Program-made: the position numbers and the translations under genes | In this document: positions 28,501 to 36,163 of the stretch, in pieces | How the letters are laid out: each line of letters begins with the position of its first letter | How positions within the stretch are numbered: the stretch's first letter is position 1 | The notes under the pieces: generated by a model | The model's database searches: none | The model's input: the letters and a program-made list of their open reading frames with translations, nothing else | What the model was told of the DNA's origin: nothing | Assembly: GCF_015602705.1 (NCBI RefSeq) | Contig: NZ_CP059081.1 | Span: forward strand, 2,799,702-2,863,701 | Origin: Acinetobacter lwoffii | Lineage (GTDB): Bacteria; Pseudomonadota; Gammaproteobacteria; Pseudomonadales; Moraxellaceae | DNA: 64,000 nt | Direction of reading: 5' to 3'

Positions 28501-29073
28501 GAATTTGAACGTTGCGGCCACACCTCGCCTTGGGGTGAACAGGGTCTGGGCCTAGGTTTGGCGATCGTACAACGCATGACCAGCATGCTGGACTATCCGG
28601 TACATGTGTCTTCTGCGCTGGGTAAAGGTTCCTGCTTTATGATTGAAGTGCCTGTGATCGAAGCACCGAAAGTGGTCGCAGTACCGGTTCAGGCCGTACC
28701 TTTAAAGAGCAAAGCCTTTAAGATTCTGTGTCTGGATAATGATGAAACCATTCTGGAAGGCATGTCAACCTTATTGACCAAATGGGGTTATCAGGTGTTT
28801 AAAGCCACTGAACCTGAGCAAGCCGCCATGCTGATTCAGGAGGAAAATATTCAGGTCTGGCTGGTGGATCAGCATCTCAACCAAGACAAGATCGGTCTGG
28901 ATTTCATTCTGGAACATCGTTCGAAGGATATTCCGGTCGCCTTGATTACCGCCGACTCCGATCCGGAATTGCCGCAACGTCTGAAAGAGCTGAACATTGT
29001 TCTGCTGAAAAAACCGCTAAAACCGGCATCATTACGTTCATGGTTATCCGGACTGAAGATTTCCGACTCCTAA
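25582..29073 (+). CDS. crbS: Hybrid histidine kinase with SSS transporter domain (CrbS-type)
   Basis: 1163 residues. Residues about 1-500 form a sodium:solute-symporter-like membrane domain with about 13 helices. A linker and PAS-like domain (about 640-770, GVSVVDENMCLVAWN) and a short coiled coil follow. HisKA carries His814 in AASHDLLQPMHAA. The ATPase domain contains NFVSNALRYT and GLGLGLAIVQRM. The C-terminal receiver (about 1040-1160) has Asp1096 in WLVDQHL. This architecture is that of CrbS/MxtR, which with CrbR controls acs and actP in Vibrio and Pseudomonas. The position here, divergent from yjcH-actP and close to the CrbR-like gene, fits that role. The symbol is by analogy. Confidence 0.85.
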   Translation: MNSWLIIGVLALYIALLFICAFYGEKHASRLSTRGRMLLFSLTLGVYCSSWTFYGATGAAVREGIIFLPIYLGPLLFVAVGYDIWRRLGRVRQHHAISSIADFVAARYGKSGPLASLVTILAVVAIVPYLALQLRAIALSAAVILEPSAGVTGTTNGVLFLTGVLAILAMMFGTRQIANTEQHGGLMLAVAFESFVKLFALLAVACFFMFEAPENLAQISTDISTTFHDVQLFGVPQSFWIQTLLAALAIICLPRQFHVAVVELRDEKHIRGARRWFAVYLILTTLAIIPIASWALHAAPQYLAIPDVAVLSLPLSYNQDWLTLLAFLGGFSASTGMLLVSSVALSIMLSNDLIMPALWRLKLISRHDKRLPLVLKFTRRVCILGVMLMGFLFFNFFNDIDQLSVFGLLAFSAVAQFAPALIGGLYWRGGSKQGVYAGLLTGFALWAYTLLFPTILRSLPEAYSSFSQSLLNQGPFGWNWLRPEALIGFESFDPLTHGVVWALGLNILLYIWISRIFRPSIAEQIQAESFFYYETKPLPSQSPSTEVSYSHQDVARLKVGDLITLAKRITGEGPTTRAFQQFCTQNSVELNENSSANGMWWRFTEQYLAGTIGAASARTLLTTAMVNNGLALGQVANILDQASQWQRFNQNLIMTMIDHMTQGVSVVDENMCLVAWNNQYLKLFDYPTDIVYVGCPIADLIRYNAERGECGPGSVEEHVRKRIHWMQVGSAHEFERIRKDGRVIQMRGNPIEGGGFVTTFADITAFRENEAVLEARVQDRTQQLADALSEQQLAREQADKANMSKSRFIAAASHDLLQPMHAARLFSTALEQSVQNDEDRKTLQQLDRALHGAESMLSALLDIARLEGGTIQPKRQAYPLHDLLSDLELQFKSIAAQRGIKFSVHDAQFWIDTDPQWIRRIIQNFVSNALRYTARGKVVVGVLRSSSRPNHIRIGVWDTGPGIAEEQRIKLFQEFERCGHTSPWGEQGLGLGLAIVQRMTSMLDYPVHVSSALGKGSCFMIEVPVIEAPKVVAVPVQAVPLKSKAFKILCLDNDETILEGMSTLLTKWGYQVFKATEPEQAAMLIQEENIQVWLVDQHLNQDKIGLDFILEHRSKDIPVALITADSDPELPQRLKELNIVLLKKPLKPASLRSWLSGLKISDS

Positions 29074-29093
29074 GTAGATTACGATCTGATCAA

Positions 29094-29127
29094 TGCCCAT
29101 TTCAGACCATGAAATGGGCATTTTTTA
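29094..29127 (+). terminator. Terminator of crbS
   Basis: TGCCCATTTCA GACCA TGAAATGGGCA followed by TTTTTT. Confidence 0.85.
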
Positions 29128-29483
29128 TACTCAACTGCCACATAAACTTACCTAGGTTGCATAAAATTTATTCTAATGTGCTAAAAGCAGCAAATATGCC
29201 GAAAATACAGCGGAATAAATTGACCAAAATGCTCATTTTTTAATTCACTATGGCAAAAACTGACGAATGTATTAATGTACATGTGTACACTTAGTTACAA
29301 TTAGTTATCTTATTGTTTTTAATAAAAATTAAAGAGTAATTTTCCACTACTATAACTTTAGTCGTATTTTTTATCCCTTGCACTTGGCTCTAAAAATAGA
29401 GGAATAAGAAACGATCAGTTCCCATCTCATGCAGCCTTAATTTTTTAGTCGCTGATCTATTTCTGCATATCGGAGTTCTTCAC
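29128..29483. other. Gap upstream of the unknown gene at 29484
   Basis: About 350 bp of AT-rich sequence. It holds a notable palindrome TGTACATGTGTACA (29276-29289), probably an operator, and no coding frame of interest. Confidence 0.4.
29276..29289. promoter_or_regulatory. Palindromic site TGTACA-TG-TGTACA
   Basis: Two TGTACA units, each a palindrome, separated by TG, about 195 bp before the next gene. Bound factor unknown. Confidence 0.3.
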
Positions 29484-30245
29484 ATGAACATAGATCAAAA
29501 CCATGGCCTGAATCAGACCCAGCAGTTTCACCGTCAATATGGCGCCAATGCCTTATTGCCAAGCATTGACTGGGCACAGATCTTTAAATACAGCAAGCTG
29601 AATGATGCCCAGTATCAGGCACTGGAAACGCTGTATCAGAGTGCAGTCCCTCTGGCACTGCAAGTCTTTGATGAATTACATTTTGATGTCTTTGAACCTT
29701 ATGCCTACAAGCCGCAAGGTCTGGGTCTATTTGAAAAGATTGCTGAACAGGAAGACAAGCTGATCCAGTCTTTAGAAGCTGAAACAGAGGATCTTCCGGC
29801 AAAGACCCGTCATCAGATCTGGAGCATGTTGCTGCGTGGTGGCGCGGTACTGGTCTTTAAGGCCTGGCTGGGTAAAGTCAAAAATGAAGAAGATTGCCTG
29901 GACACCAGCCAATTTGATGAGCTGTCTGATCTGTTATTTATCAAAACCTGCCCACATGAACTGGCACAACGTTTACATGTCGATCCGAATACGCGCGACG
30001 AACATGTCTTCCTGATGTATGACAATGAAGTTTATCTGGACCGTTTTAACAGTCTGGAAACTGCGGCGCTGTTTGTCGATCTCGGTGTTTATGATGCGAC
30101 TTTCCTGAGTCTGCGTGATGATCGCGTGGCGGAATATCTGAAGTCGAAAGGTTATGTCACCGAAGAGCAGATTGATGAATTGCAATGTGCCTTAAATCCT
30201 TTGTTTTGTGATGATTTCACCCGCAAACAGGATTATATCGCCTAG
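29484..30245 (+). CDS. Conserved-looking protein of unknown function
   Basis: 253 residues, soluble, acidic, with no signal peptide or membrane helix. I do not recognise the family. The C-terminal half contains TRDEHVFLMYDNEVYLDRFNS and an ending with cysteines (ELQCALNPLFCDDFTRK). Codon usage is like the core genes, and GGAGTTCTTC precedes the ATG. It lies between the crbS and crbR homologues, which makes a link to acetate or carbon control possible, but the separate promoter region and terminator argue for independent expression. Confidence 0.75.
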   Translation: MNIDQNHGLNQTQQFHRQYGANALLPSIDWAQIFKYSKLNDAQYQALETLYQSAVPLALQVFDELHFDVFEPYAYKPQGLGLFEKIAEQEDKLIQSLEAETEDLPAKTRHQIWSMLLRGGAVLVFKAWLGKVKNEEDCLDTSQFDELSDLLFIKTCPHELAQRLHVDPNTRDEHVFLMYDNEVYLDRFNSLETAALFVDLGVYDATFLSLRDDRVAEYLKSKGYVTEEQIDELQCALNPLFCDDFTRKQDYIA

Positions 30246-30286
30246 CTGACTCAGGCCTTTGCAATCATTTTTGCAGATTTCGCCCA

Positions 30287-30316
30287 TAAAAAAAGACCTC
30301 CAAGGAGGTCTTTTTC
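30287..30316. terminator. Bidirectional terminator between 29484 gene and crbR
   Basis: AAAAAGACCTCC AA GGAGGTCTTTTT between two convergent genes. Confidence 0.9.
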
Positions 30317-30334
30317 AATTCGGCTATGCAGAAC

Positions 30335-30985
30335 TTACATTTTTCGGTCTTCAATATTCAGTGCATTGATGGCCAATACCGCTTGTGTCCGGTTTTGTAC
30401 GCCAAGCTTACGGAAGATTGCAGTCACATGCGCTTTAATCGTCGCTTCCGATACATCCAGCTCATAAGCGATCTGCTTGTTTAATAAACCTTCAGCCACC
30501 ATCATCAATACCCGGAACTGTTGTGGCGTCAAAGACTGGATCCGTTCTGCCAAAGCCGTTTCATCGGCAGCACGCGGATCAAAATTCATATTGGCCGGCA
30601 GATTTGGTGGTAACCAGATTTCACCTTCAAGCACTTCACGAATCGCTTCACCAATATGGCTTGGATGGGCAGATTTAGGAATATAGCCCATCGCACCATG
30701 TGCAATAGCACGCTGGATGATGCTGACTTCTTCATGTGCAGACACGACAATAATCGGTAAAGACGGATACTGTGCGCGGACATGCACCAAGGCAGAAAAG
30801 CCAGAAGCACCCGGCAGGTTTAAATCCAAGAGCACAAGATCAGGCTCAGGGCCATTTTCTAGACGTTCATAAAATTCATTGACTGCCGCAGTTTCATGAA
30901 TCTGGGCTTGTGGCAGGCTATAACGTACAGCTTGAATCAAGGCATGACGAAATAGTGGATGATCATCAACGATTAAAATATTCAT
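30335..30985 (-). CDS. crbR: LuxR-type response regulator (CrbR-type)
   Basis: 216 residues. The receiver domain (1-120) has the acidic pair D7/D8, phospho-acceptor D54 in LLDLNLPG and K near 104 (YIPKSA). The C-terminal LuxR helix-turn-helix reads LTPQQFRVLMMVAEGLLNKQIAYELDVSEATIK. It resembles the CrbR/AgmR/ErdR regulators that pair with SSS-domain kinases to switch on acs and actP. Its partner kinase lies 1.3 kb away on the other strand. Start ATG 30985 is preferred over TTG 30991. The symbol is by analogy. Confidence 0.85.
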   Translation of the reverse strand: MNILIVDDHPLFRHALIQAVRYSLPQAQIHETAAVNEFYERLENGPEPDLVLLDLNLPGASGFSALVHVRAQYPSLPIIVVSAHEEVSIIQRAIAHGAMGYIPKSAHPSHIGEAIREVLEGEIWLPPNLPANMNFDPRAADETALAERIQSLTPQQFRVLMMVAEGLLNKQIAYELDVSEATIKAHVTAIFRKLGVQNRTQAVLAINALNIEDRKM

Positions 30986-31318
30986 AGGCAACGTGAGAGA
31001 GATCTTGGCACGGTAGCCTCTATTCTAACCACACAACCCGGTTAAGGATATGCAAGACACTACAATTTTTAAAATAATATGCAGTTTTTCTTCAAAATTG
31101 CCCATTTTTGCACTATTGCAATAATTGTTTAATTCTCATCACTTTTTTATATATCACTTATTCCTCACTGAAAAAGCTTATCTTTATTCAATATAAATAT
31201 AAATATCATTCACTTACCCACAAAACCTTCCTTAAAAATCAGGCCTTTGTCGTATATCGCAAAATCAGATAACTTTTCAGCTTTTCGTTATTTTACAGCC
31301 CTTCGCTGAATCGGGATT
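30986..31318. other. Divergent gap between crbR and msuE
   Basis: AT-rich and without genes. It must hold both promoters, but none is clear-cut. A perfect inverted repeat sits at its msuE end (31319-31347). Confidence 0.4.
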
Positions 31319-31347
31319 AATAGGGTCATTCCGAGATTAACCCTATT
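31319..31347 (+). promoter_or_regulatory. Inverted repeat just upstream of msuE
   Basis: AATAGGGT (31319-31326) and ACCCTATT (31340-31347) are perfect complements 13 bp apart, ending 14 bp before the msuE ATG. It is either an operator or a leader hairpin close to the ribosome-binding site. Confidence 0.4.
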
Positions 31348-31361
31348 TTCAGGTTCTAAAT

Positions 31362-32096
31362 ATGTCTAATTTTAATGCGCAAAAACCCTTAAATATTGTT
31401 GCCGTATCTGGCGGTTTAAATCACCCCTCAAAAACCGAAGCCTTGGTTCAGGCCATTCTGGATGAGCTTGGAGAAGCGACACCAATCAATGTGCATTTCA
31501 TTAAATTTAGTGAAATTGGTTCGCTCTTGGGCGGCGCGATTTATCGCAATCAGTTGCCGCAACGCGTTCAGGATGACCTGGCAGCAGTAGAAGCCGCAGA
31601 TGCGCTGATTGTTGGCACTCCTGTATACCGCGCTTCATTTACCGGCCTGTTCAAGCATTTCTTTGACTTTGTCGAGCAAACGGCGCTGGTCGATGTCCCG
31701 GTATTACTGGCGGCTTCTGGGGGCAGTGACCGTCATGCGCTGGTGCTTGAACATCAACTGCGTCCCTTATTCAGCTTCTTTCAGGCACAGACTTTACCGA
31801 TTGGCGTCTATGCCACTGACCGCGATTTCACCCCTGAATATACCATTTACAGTGAACTGCTTCGCGACCGGATTACCTTAGCCGTGGCACGTGCCTTGCC
31901 GATTCTTGAATGGGCACCGGCCAAGGGACAACGTGCTGAAGTCGTTAAAGAAAAAACCATTCAAGCCAGTCAAAATCTGGGCATTAACAAGCAGATCGAA
32001 CAAGAAGAAGTATTGCCTTCAGCAGCCGTACCAAGTCTGGATGCCGCAGAATCGCGCTTGCACAGTAAGAAAGCACCAAAGACTCAAGTGGCTTGA
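31362..32096 (+). CDS. msuE: FMN reductase (MsuE/SsuE type)
   Basis: 244 residues. A flavodoxin-like NAD(P)H:FMN reductase. The N-terminal phosphate-binding loop is SGGLNHPSKTEALV, and GTPVYRASFTGLFKHFFDFV is the family's FMN/dimer segment. It supplies reduced FMN to two-component sulfur monooxygenases. The tail after residue 185 (AKGQRAEVVKEK...) is longer than in SsuE, as in MsuE proteins. sfnG begins 27 bp after its stop, so the two form an operon supplying flavin to the monooxygenase. Confidence 0.88.
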   Translation: MSNFNAQKPLNIVAVSGGLNHPSKTEALVQAILDELGEATPINVHFIKFSEIGSLLGGAIYRNQLPQRVQDDLAAVEAADALIVGTPVYRASFTGLFKHFFDFVEQTALVDVPVLLAASGGSDRHALVLEHQLRPLFSFFQAQTLPIGVYATDRDFTPEYTIYSELLRDRITLAVARALPILEWAPAKGQRAEVVKEKTIQASQNLGINKQIEQEEVLPSAAVPSLDAAESRLHSKKAPKTQVA

Positions 32097-32122
32097 ACAC
32101 AGCATTGCAAAGGGTGATGAAT

Positions 32123-33235
32123 ATGTCGAATGATAAAAATATCGTATTTGCCTATTGGGTACCGAATGTCAGTGGCGGCTTGGTGGTCAGTAACATCGAA
32201 CAACGTACCGACTGGAGCTATGACTATAACGTGCGTCTGGCACAAACGGCTGAACAGGCAGGCTTTGACTATGCTCTGACCCAGATCCGTTTTACCGCCG
32301 GCTATAATGCAGAAAACCAGCATGAATCGGTCAGCTTCAGTCATGGCATTCTGGCCAAAACAGAACGCCTGAAAGTCATTGCCGCGATTCTGCCGGGTCC
32401 ATGGAAGCCGGCACTGGCTGCCAAGCAACTGGCGACGATTGACCATCTGAGTAATGGCCGGATCGCAATCAATGTAGTCAGTGGCTGGTTCCGCGGCGAG
32501 TTTGATGCGATTGGGGAAGAGTGGCCGGAGCATGACGAGCGTTATGCCCGTTCGGAAGAATTTATCCGTAGCCTGAAAGGGGTTTGGACCCAGAACAACT
32601 TTAATTTTGAAGGTAAATATTATCAATTTAAAGACTATACCCTGAGTCCTAAACCATTGCAGAAGCCTCATATAGAAATCTTTCAGGGCGGCAGTTCCCG
32701 GGCAGCACGTGATATGGCTTCTCGCGTATCTGACTGGTACTTCACCAATGGCAATACCCCGGAAGAGCTGAAAAAACAGATCGATGATATTCGTGAAAAA
32801 GCCAAGGCCAACAATCACTCGGTGAAAATTGGTGTAAATGCCTTTGTGATTGCACGGGATAGCGAAGAAGAAGCGCAGGCTGTATTGCAGGAAATTATTA
32901 GCAAGGCCAATGTGCAGGCAGTGAAATCTTTTGGTGAAGCCACCCGTGAAGCGGGCGCAGCAAGTCAGGAAGGTGAAGGCAACTGGGCCCAATCCACCTT
33001 TGAAGATCTGGTGCAATACAATGACGGGTTCCGCACCAATCTGATCGGGACACCGCAGCAGATTGCTGAACGGACTATCGAGCTGAAAAAAGTTGGCGTT
33101 GATCTGATTCTGTCAGGCTTCCTACACTTTATTGAAGAGGTTGAATATTTTGGCCAGAAGGTGCTGCCTTTGGTCCGTGAGCTTGAAGCACAACAGGCAA
33201 CACCTGTGCAGCAAGAAGAAGCTGAGCCCGTATAA
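32123..33235 (+). CDS. sfnG: FMNH2-dependent dimethylsulfone monooxygenase
   Basis: 370 residues, luciferase-like TIM barrel. FAYWVPNVSGGLVVSNIEQRT at the N-terminus and AINVVSGWFRGEF are characteristic of SfnG, which oxidises dimethylsulfone to methanesulfinate for use as sulfur source. It is closely related to SsuD/MsuD, so another alkanesulfonate cannot be excluded. The start is placed at ATG 32123 because AAAGG lies about 9 bp upstream; ATG 32117 and TTG 32093 are in frame too. Co-transcribed with msuE. Confidence 0.87.
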   Translation: MSNDKNIVFAYWVPNVSGGLVVSNIEQRTDWSYDYNVRLAQTAEQAGFDYALTQIRFTAGYNAENQHESVSFSHGILAKTERLKVIAAILPGPWKPALAAKQLATIDHLSNGRIAINVVSGWFRGEFDAIGEEWPEHDERYARSEEFIRSLKGVWTQNNFNFEGKYYQFKDYTLSPKPLQKPHIEIFQGGSSRAARDMASRVSDWYFTNGNTPEELKKQIDDIREKAKANNHSVKIGVNAFVIARDSEEEAQAVLQEIISKANVQAVKSFGEATREAGAASQEGEGNWAQSTFEDLVQYNDGFRTNLIGTPQQIAERTIELKKVGVDLILSGFLHFIEEVEYFGQKVLPLVRELEAQQATPVQQEEAEPV

Positions 33236-33267
33236 TCATTCCAATAAATCTCAGCAGACTCACTCCT

Positions 33268-33299
33268 TCCCTCAAGGCTCGGCTTGGGGGATTTTTTTA
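33268..33299 (+). terminator. Terminator of msuE-sfnG
   Basis: CCCTCAAG GCTCGG CTTGGGGG followed by ATTTTTTT. Confidence 0.8.
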
Positions 33300-33382
33300 T
33301 GTGATAAAATTGTTGTCTGGCTAGGTTTGAGACCAGCTATTCCTTAAAATTCTGCACTAACGACTTTCCAAGAATTTTAATA

Positions 33383-34792
33383 ATGCAACTGATCTGGTTT
33401 CGTCAAGACCTCCGCATTCATGATCATGCCGCGCTCTGGCATGCCACCCAGCAAGGACCCTGTTTTGCTCTCGTGGTTCTCTCTCCCGAACAATGGAAGC
33501 TGCATCAGGATGCCCGGATTAAAATCGATTTTTATCTGCGCCGCCTCGGCATCTTAAAGCAGCAGTTAGCGCAGCTGAATATTCCATTAATCATTTTAAA
33601 TGTTCCCTTATGGCAAAACCTGCCTGCCGAAATGCTAAGCCTGTGCCAAAAACTGCAGATTGATACGCTACATGCCAATATTGAAGTGGGTGTGAATGAA
33701 CTACAACGTGATGCACAGGTACAGCAGATGCTGGAACAGCAGCAGATCCGGGTCGAGCTGTATCATGATCGCAGCCTGTTTCCACTGACCAGTATCCGCA
33801 ACCAGTCCAATCAACCCTATCAGGTCTATAGCGCATTCAAGAAAAAGTGCTATGAGCGACTGATTCAGGATATACCGGGCTGCTATCCTGCCATTCAGCC
33901 TCAAGATCCGCTTGAATTACCAGCTCAACTGACCAGCTTTGATCTGGGAAAATTTGCAGTTGATTATAAGGTCGATCATGTTGCCCAGTTCTGGCCTGCG
34001 CAGGATCAAGCTGCCTTAGAGCTGCTCGATGATTTTATGGAGGATAAAATAGCTCACTATAAAACCGAGCGAGAGCTACCTGCAGTCGATGGTACCAGCC
34101 GCCTGTCACCGTATCTGAATATCGGTATTCTCTCGATCCGTCAATGTATGCAGACCCTGTTTAAGGACAGTTATTTCCAGATTGATGATATCGGTCAGCA
34201 GACCTGGCTGGATGAACTGCTCTGGCGCGAGTTTTATCTGCATACCCTGTTTGATTTTCCCCGTGTATCTAGGCATCGGCCTTTTAAGGAAAATACCGAT
34301 AACATCCAGTGGCGCAATGCACCGGATAATTTGGCTGCCTGGCAACAAGGACAAACCGGGATTCCAATTGTCGATGCCGGCATGCGGCAAATGCGGGCCA
34401 CTGGCTGGATGCATAACCGGGTGCGCATGATTACTGCGATGTTTCTATGTAAAAACCTGCTGATTGACTGGCGTCTGGGAGAAAGCTGGTTCATGCAGCA
34501 TCTGATTGATGGCGATTTGGCAGCGAACAATGGCGGTTGGCAATGGTGTGCCTCGACCGGCATGGATGCCGTACCTTATTTCCGGATTTTTAACCCGGTC
34601 AGCCAGTCACAGAAGTTTGACCCGAATGGGGATTACATCCGTCAATGGGTGCCAGAACTGACACATCTGAATGCTAAATCTATTCATGAACCCTATGCTA
34701 AAAATCCGGATCTTGCACTGGATTATCCAAAACCGATTGTGGATTTAAAAGCCTCTCGTGTAAGAGCGATTGAAGCGTTTAAGCAAATTTAA
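33383..34792 (+). CDS. phrB: Deoxyribodipyrimidine photolyase
   Basis: 469 residues. The N-terminal antenna domain (about 1-130) begins MQLIWFRQDLRIHDH; the C-terminal helical FAD domain (about 200-469) contains DGTSRLSPYLNIG, WREFYLHTLF, GIPIVDAGMRQMRATGWMHNR and GDLAANNGGWQW. These are class I CPD photolyase signatures, including tryptophans of the electron-transfer chain. It repairs UV-induced cyclobutane pyrimidine dimers using light. Single gene, convergent with the next one. Confidence 0.95.
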   Translation: MQLIWFRQDLRIHDHAALWHATQQGPCFALVVLSPEQWKLHQDARIKIDFYLRRLGILKQQLAQLNIPLIILNVPLWQNLPAEMLSLCQKLQIDTLHANIEVGVNELQRDAQVQQMLEQQQIRVELYHDRSLFPLTSIRNQSNQPYQVYSAFKKKCYERLIQDIPGCYPAIQPQDPLELPAQLTSFDLGKFAVDYKVDHVAQFWPAQDQAALELLDDFMEDKIAHYKTERELPAVDGTSRLSPYLNIGILSIRQCMQTLFKDSYFQIDDIGQQTWLDELLWREFYLHTLFDFPRVSRHRPFKENTDNIQWRNAPDNLAAWQQGQTGIPIVDAGMRQMRATGWMHNRVRMITAMFLCKNLLIDWRLGESWFMQHLIDGDLAANNGGWQWCASTGMDAVPYFRIFNPVSQSQKFDPNGDYIRQWVPELTHLNAKSIHEPYAKNPDLALDYPKPIVDLKASRVRAIEAFKQI

Positions 34793-34814
34793 AACCAAAC
34801 TTTTTCATCCCGAA

Positions 34815-34849
34815 TAAAACAGCCTCCGATAAAGAGGCTGTTTTATTTT
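34815..34849. terminator. Bidirectional terminator between phrB and the DszC-like gene
   Basis: TAAAACAGCCTC CGATAAA GAGGCTGTTTTA followed by TTTTT. Confidence 0.85.
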
Positions 34850-34853
34850 TAGA

Positions 34854-36035
34854 TCAGGAATAAAAACTCGGATCAGGCACTTTTCCAGTCAGCACCCATT
34901 CCCCCACTTCCTGATATTTATAATCGATCGGGTCATGCAAGGTCTGGGTGCGGACATTGCGCCAGAAACGGTCAAGATTGAGCTTGGCCGTGGTGGCCCG
35001 CGCACCCATCACCTGGAAAATATTCTGGGTAATATAGAGAGAGGTATTGGTTGCGGCAATTTTGGCTGTGGCAATGGCAACTGAGACTTCACCGCGCTGC
35101 TCAGCTGTTAAATCATTCCCAAGCTCCCAGGCTGCCTGTAAAGTCTGAACCGCTTTATCTGCCAGTAAGCGTACACTTTCCAGTTGTACATAAAACTCGG
35201 CAAAATGCTTCTGGATAAAAGGATCATTCACTGCATCGTCTGCCAGTGATTTGGACCAGGCTTTTTGGGTTTGTACGGTCTGCTTGGCGACGTCAAATGC
35301 CCCTTCTGCCACGCCCAAAAACAGATGCACAAAAATCAGCTGGGCAATCAAAGGCCGTAGACTGGAATATGGCGTACTCAGTGGACCGGGATTTAACAGC
35401 AATTCATCTTCATGAATTTTGACCTGCTCAAAATGGCTGGTACCACTGTCGGTCTGGCGTTGGCCCATATTGTTCCAGTCGCCCAGAAAGCTCACGCCCT
35501 CTCGCCAGGTAGGAATCACTCCTATCAGTAATTTTCCTGCTTCGTCATAACCTGAACACAGCAACATATCCGAATCAATCGAACCTGAGCAGAAGCTTTT
35601 ATCACCATGGAAAATATATTCGTTTTCTGAAACTTTTGTAACTGTGGTGCGATGGTCCAGCGGATTTAGAGTATTACCCCAGAATAGATTATTTTGGGCA
35701 GTCTGTTCAAACCACGGGCCATATTGTTCCGATTGGGAAAATAATTGCACGGTCGCAATCAGCAAATGATGAAAGCCATAGACATGCGCCAATGAACTGT
35801 CGACTTGGGCTACAATTTGAATAGTTTTAAAAATGGTCTGCCAATCTGTCTCCTGACCGCCATACTGTTTTGGAATGGACAGGCCCAGCAAGCCACTCTG
35901 GCGAATCAGGTCACGTTCGGCTTTAGGATTCCCACCTTGCCGATCCCGCTCTGCTGCAGTCAAAGCAAAAATTTCAGCAAGTTTCTGGGCAATATCGACA
36001 GGAGACTGATTTAAATATGGGGATTGTGCATTCAT
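34854..36035 (-). CDS. Acyl-CoA-dehydrogenase-fold flavoprotein (SfnB/DszC-like)
   Basis: 393 residues. The acyl-CoA dehydrogenase fold is visible: N-terminal helices (about 10-110, LGLSIPKQYGGQETDW), a middle beta domain with GDKSFCSGS near 143-151, and the C-terminal helical bundle with QVMGARATT. The catalytic glutamate region of true acyl-CoA dehydrogenases is not obvious. Sequence style matches the SfnB/DszC desulfurisation monooxygenases that use FMNH2 to oxidise organosulfur compounds. MsuE and SfnG lie 2-3 kb away and could share reduced flavin and substrates (inference). Confidence 0.75.
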   Translation of the reverse strand: MNAQSPYLNQSPVDIAQKLAEIFALTAAERDRQGGNPKAERDLIRQSGLLGLSIPKQYGGQETDWQTIFKTIQIVAQVDSSLAHVYGFHHLLIATVQLFSQSEQYGPWFEQTAQNNLFWGNTLNPLDHRTTVTKVSENEYIFHGDKSFCSGSIDSDMLLCSGYDEAGKLLIGVIPTWREGVSFLGDWNNMGQRQTDSGTSHFEQVKIHEDELLLNPGPLSTPYSSLRPLIAQLIFVHLFLGVAEGAFDVAKQTVQTQKAWSKSLADDAVNDPFIQKHFAEFYVQLESVRLLADKAVQTLQAAWELGNDLTAEQRGEVSVAIATAKIAATNTSLYITQNIFQVMGARATTAKLNLDRFWRNVRTQTLHDPIDYKYQEVGEWVLTGKVPDPSFYS

Positions 36036-36122
36036 TATTTTAACTCATGTTCAGCATGGAAACAGCTTAGCAGATCAGGGTACTGACCTATATCCGAAAG
36101 CATGCAGAGCTTATGACTGATA

Positions 36123-36150
36123 TAAAAATACCGGCAGAATGCCGGTATTG
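36123..36150 (-). terminator. Terminator of acs
   Basis: AATACCGGCA GAA TGCCGGTATT, with a T-run reading on the minus strand. Confidence 0.8.
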
Positions 36151-36163
36151 GAACCGCTTGAAT

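Noticed and set aside
27701-28555. 284-codon frame inside the crbS-type kinase gene
   Set aside because: Out-of-frame shadow of the conserved PAS/HisKA/ATPase region.
32084-33016. 310-codon minus-strand frame opposite sfnG
   Set aside because: Antisense shadow; sfnG on the other strand has full family motifs and a ribosome-binding site.
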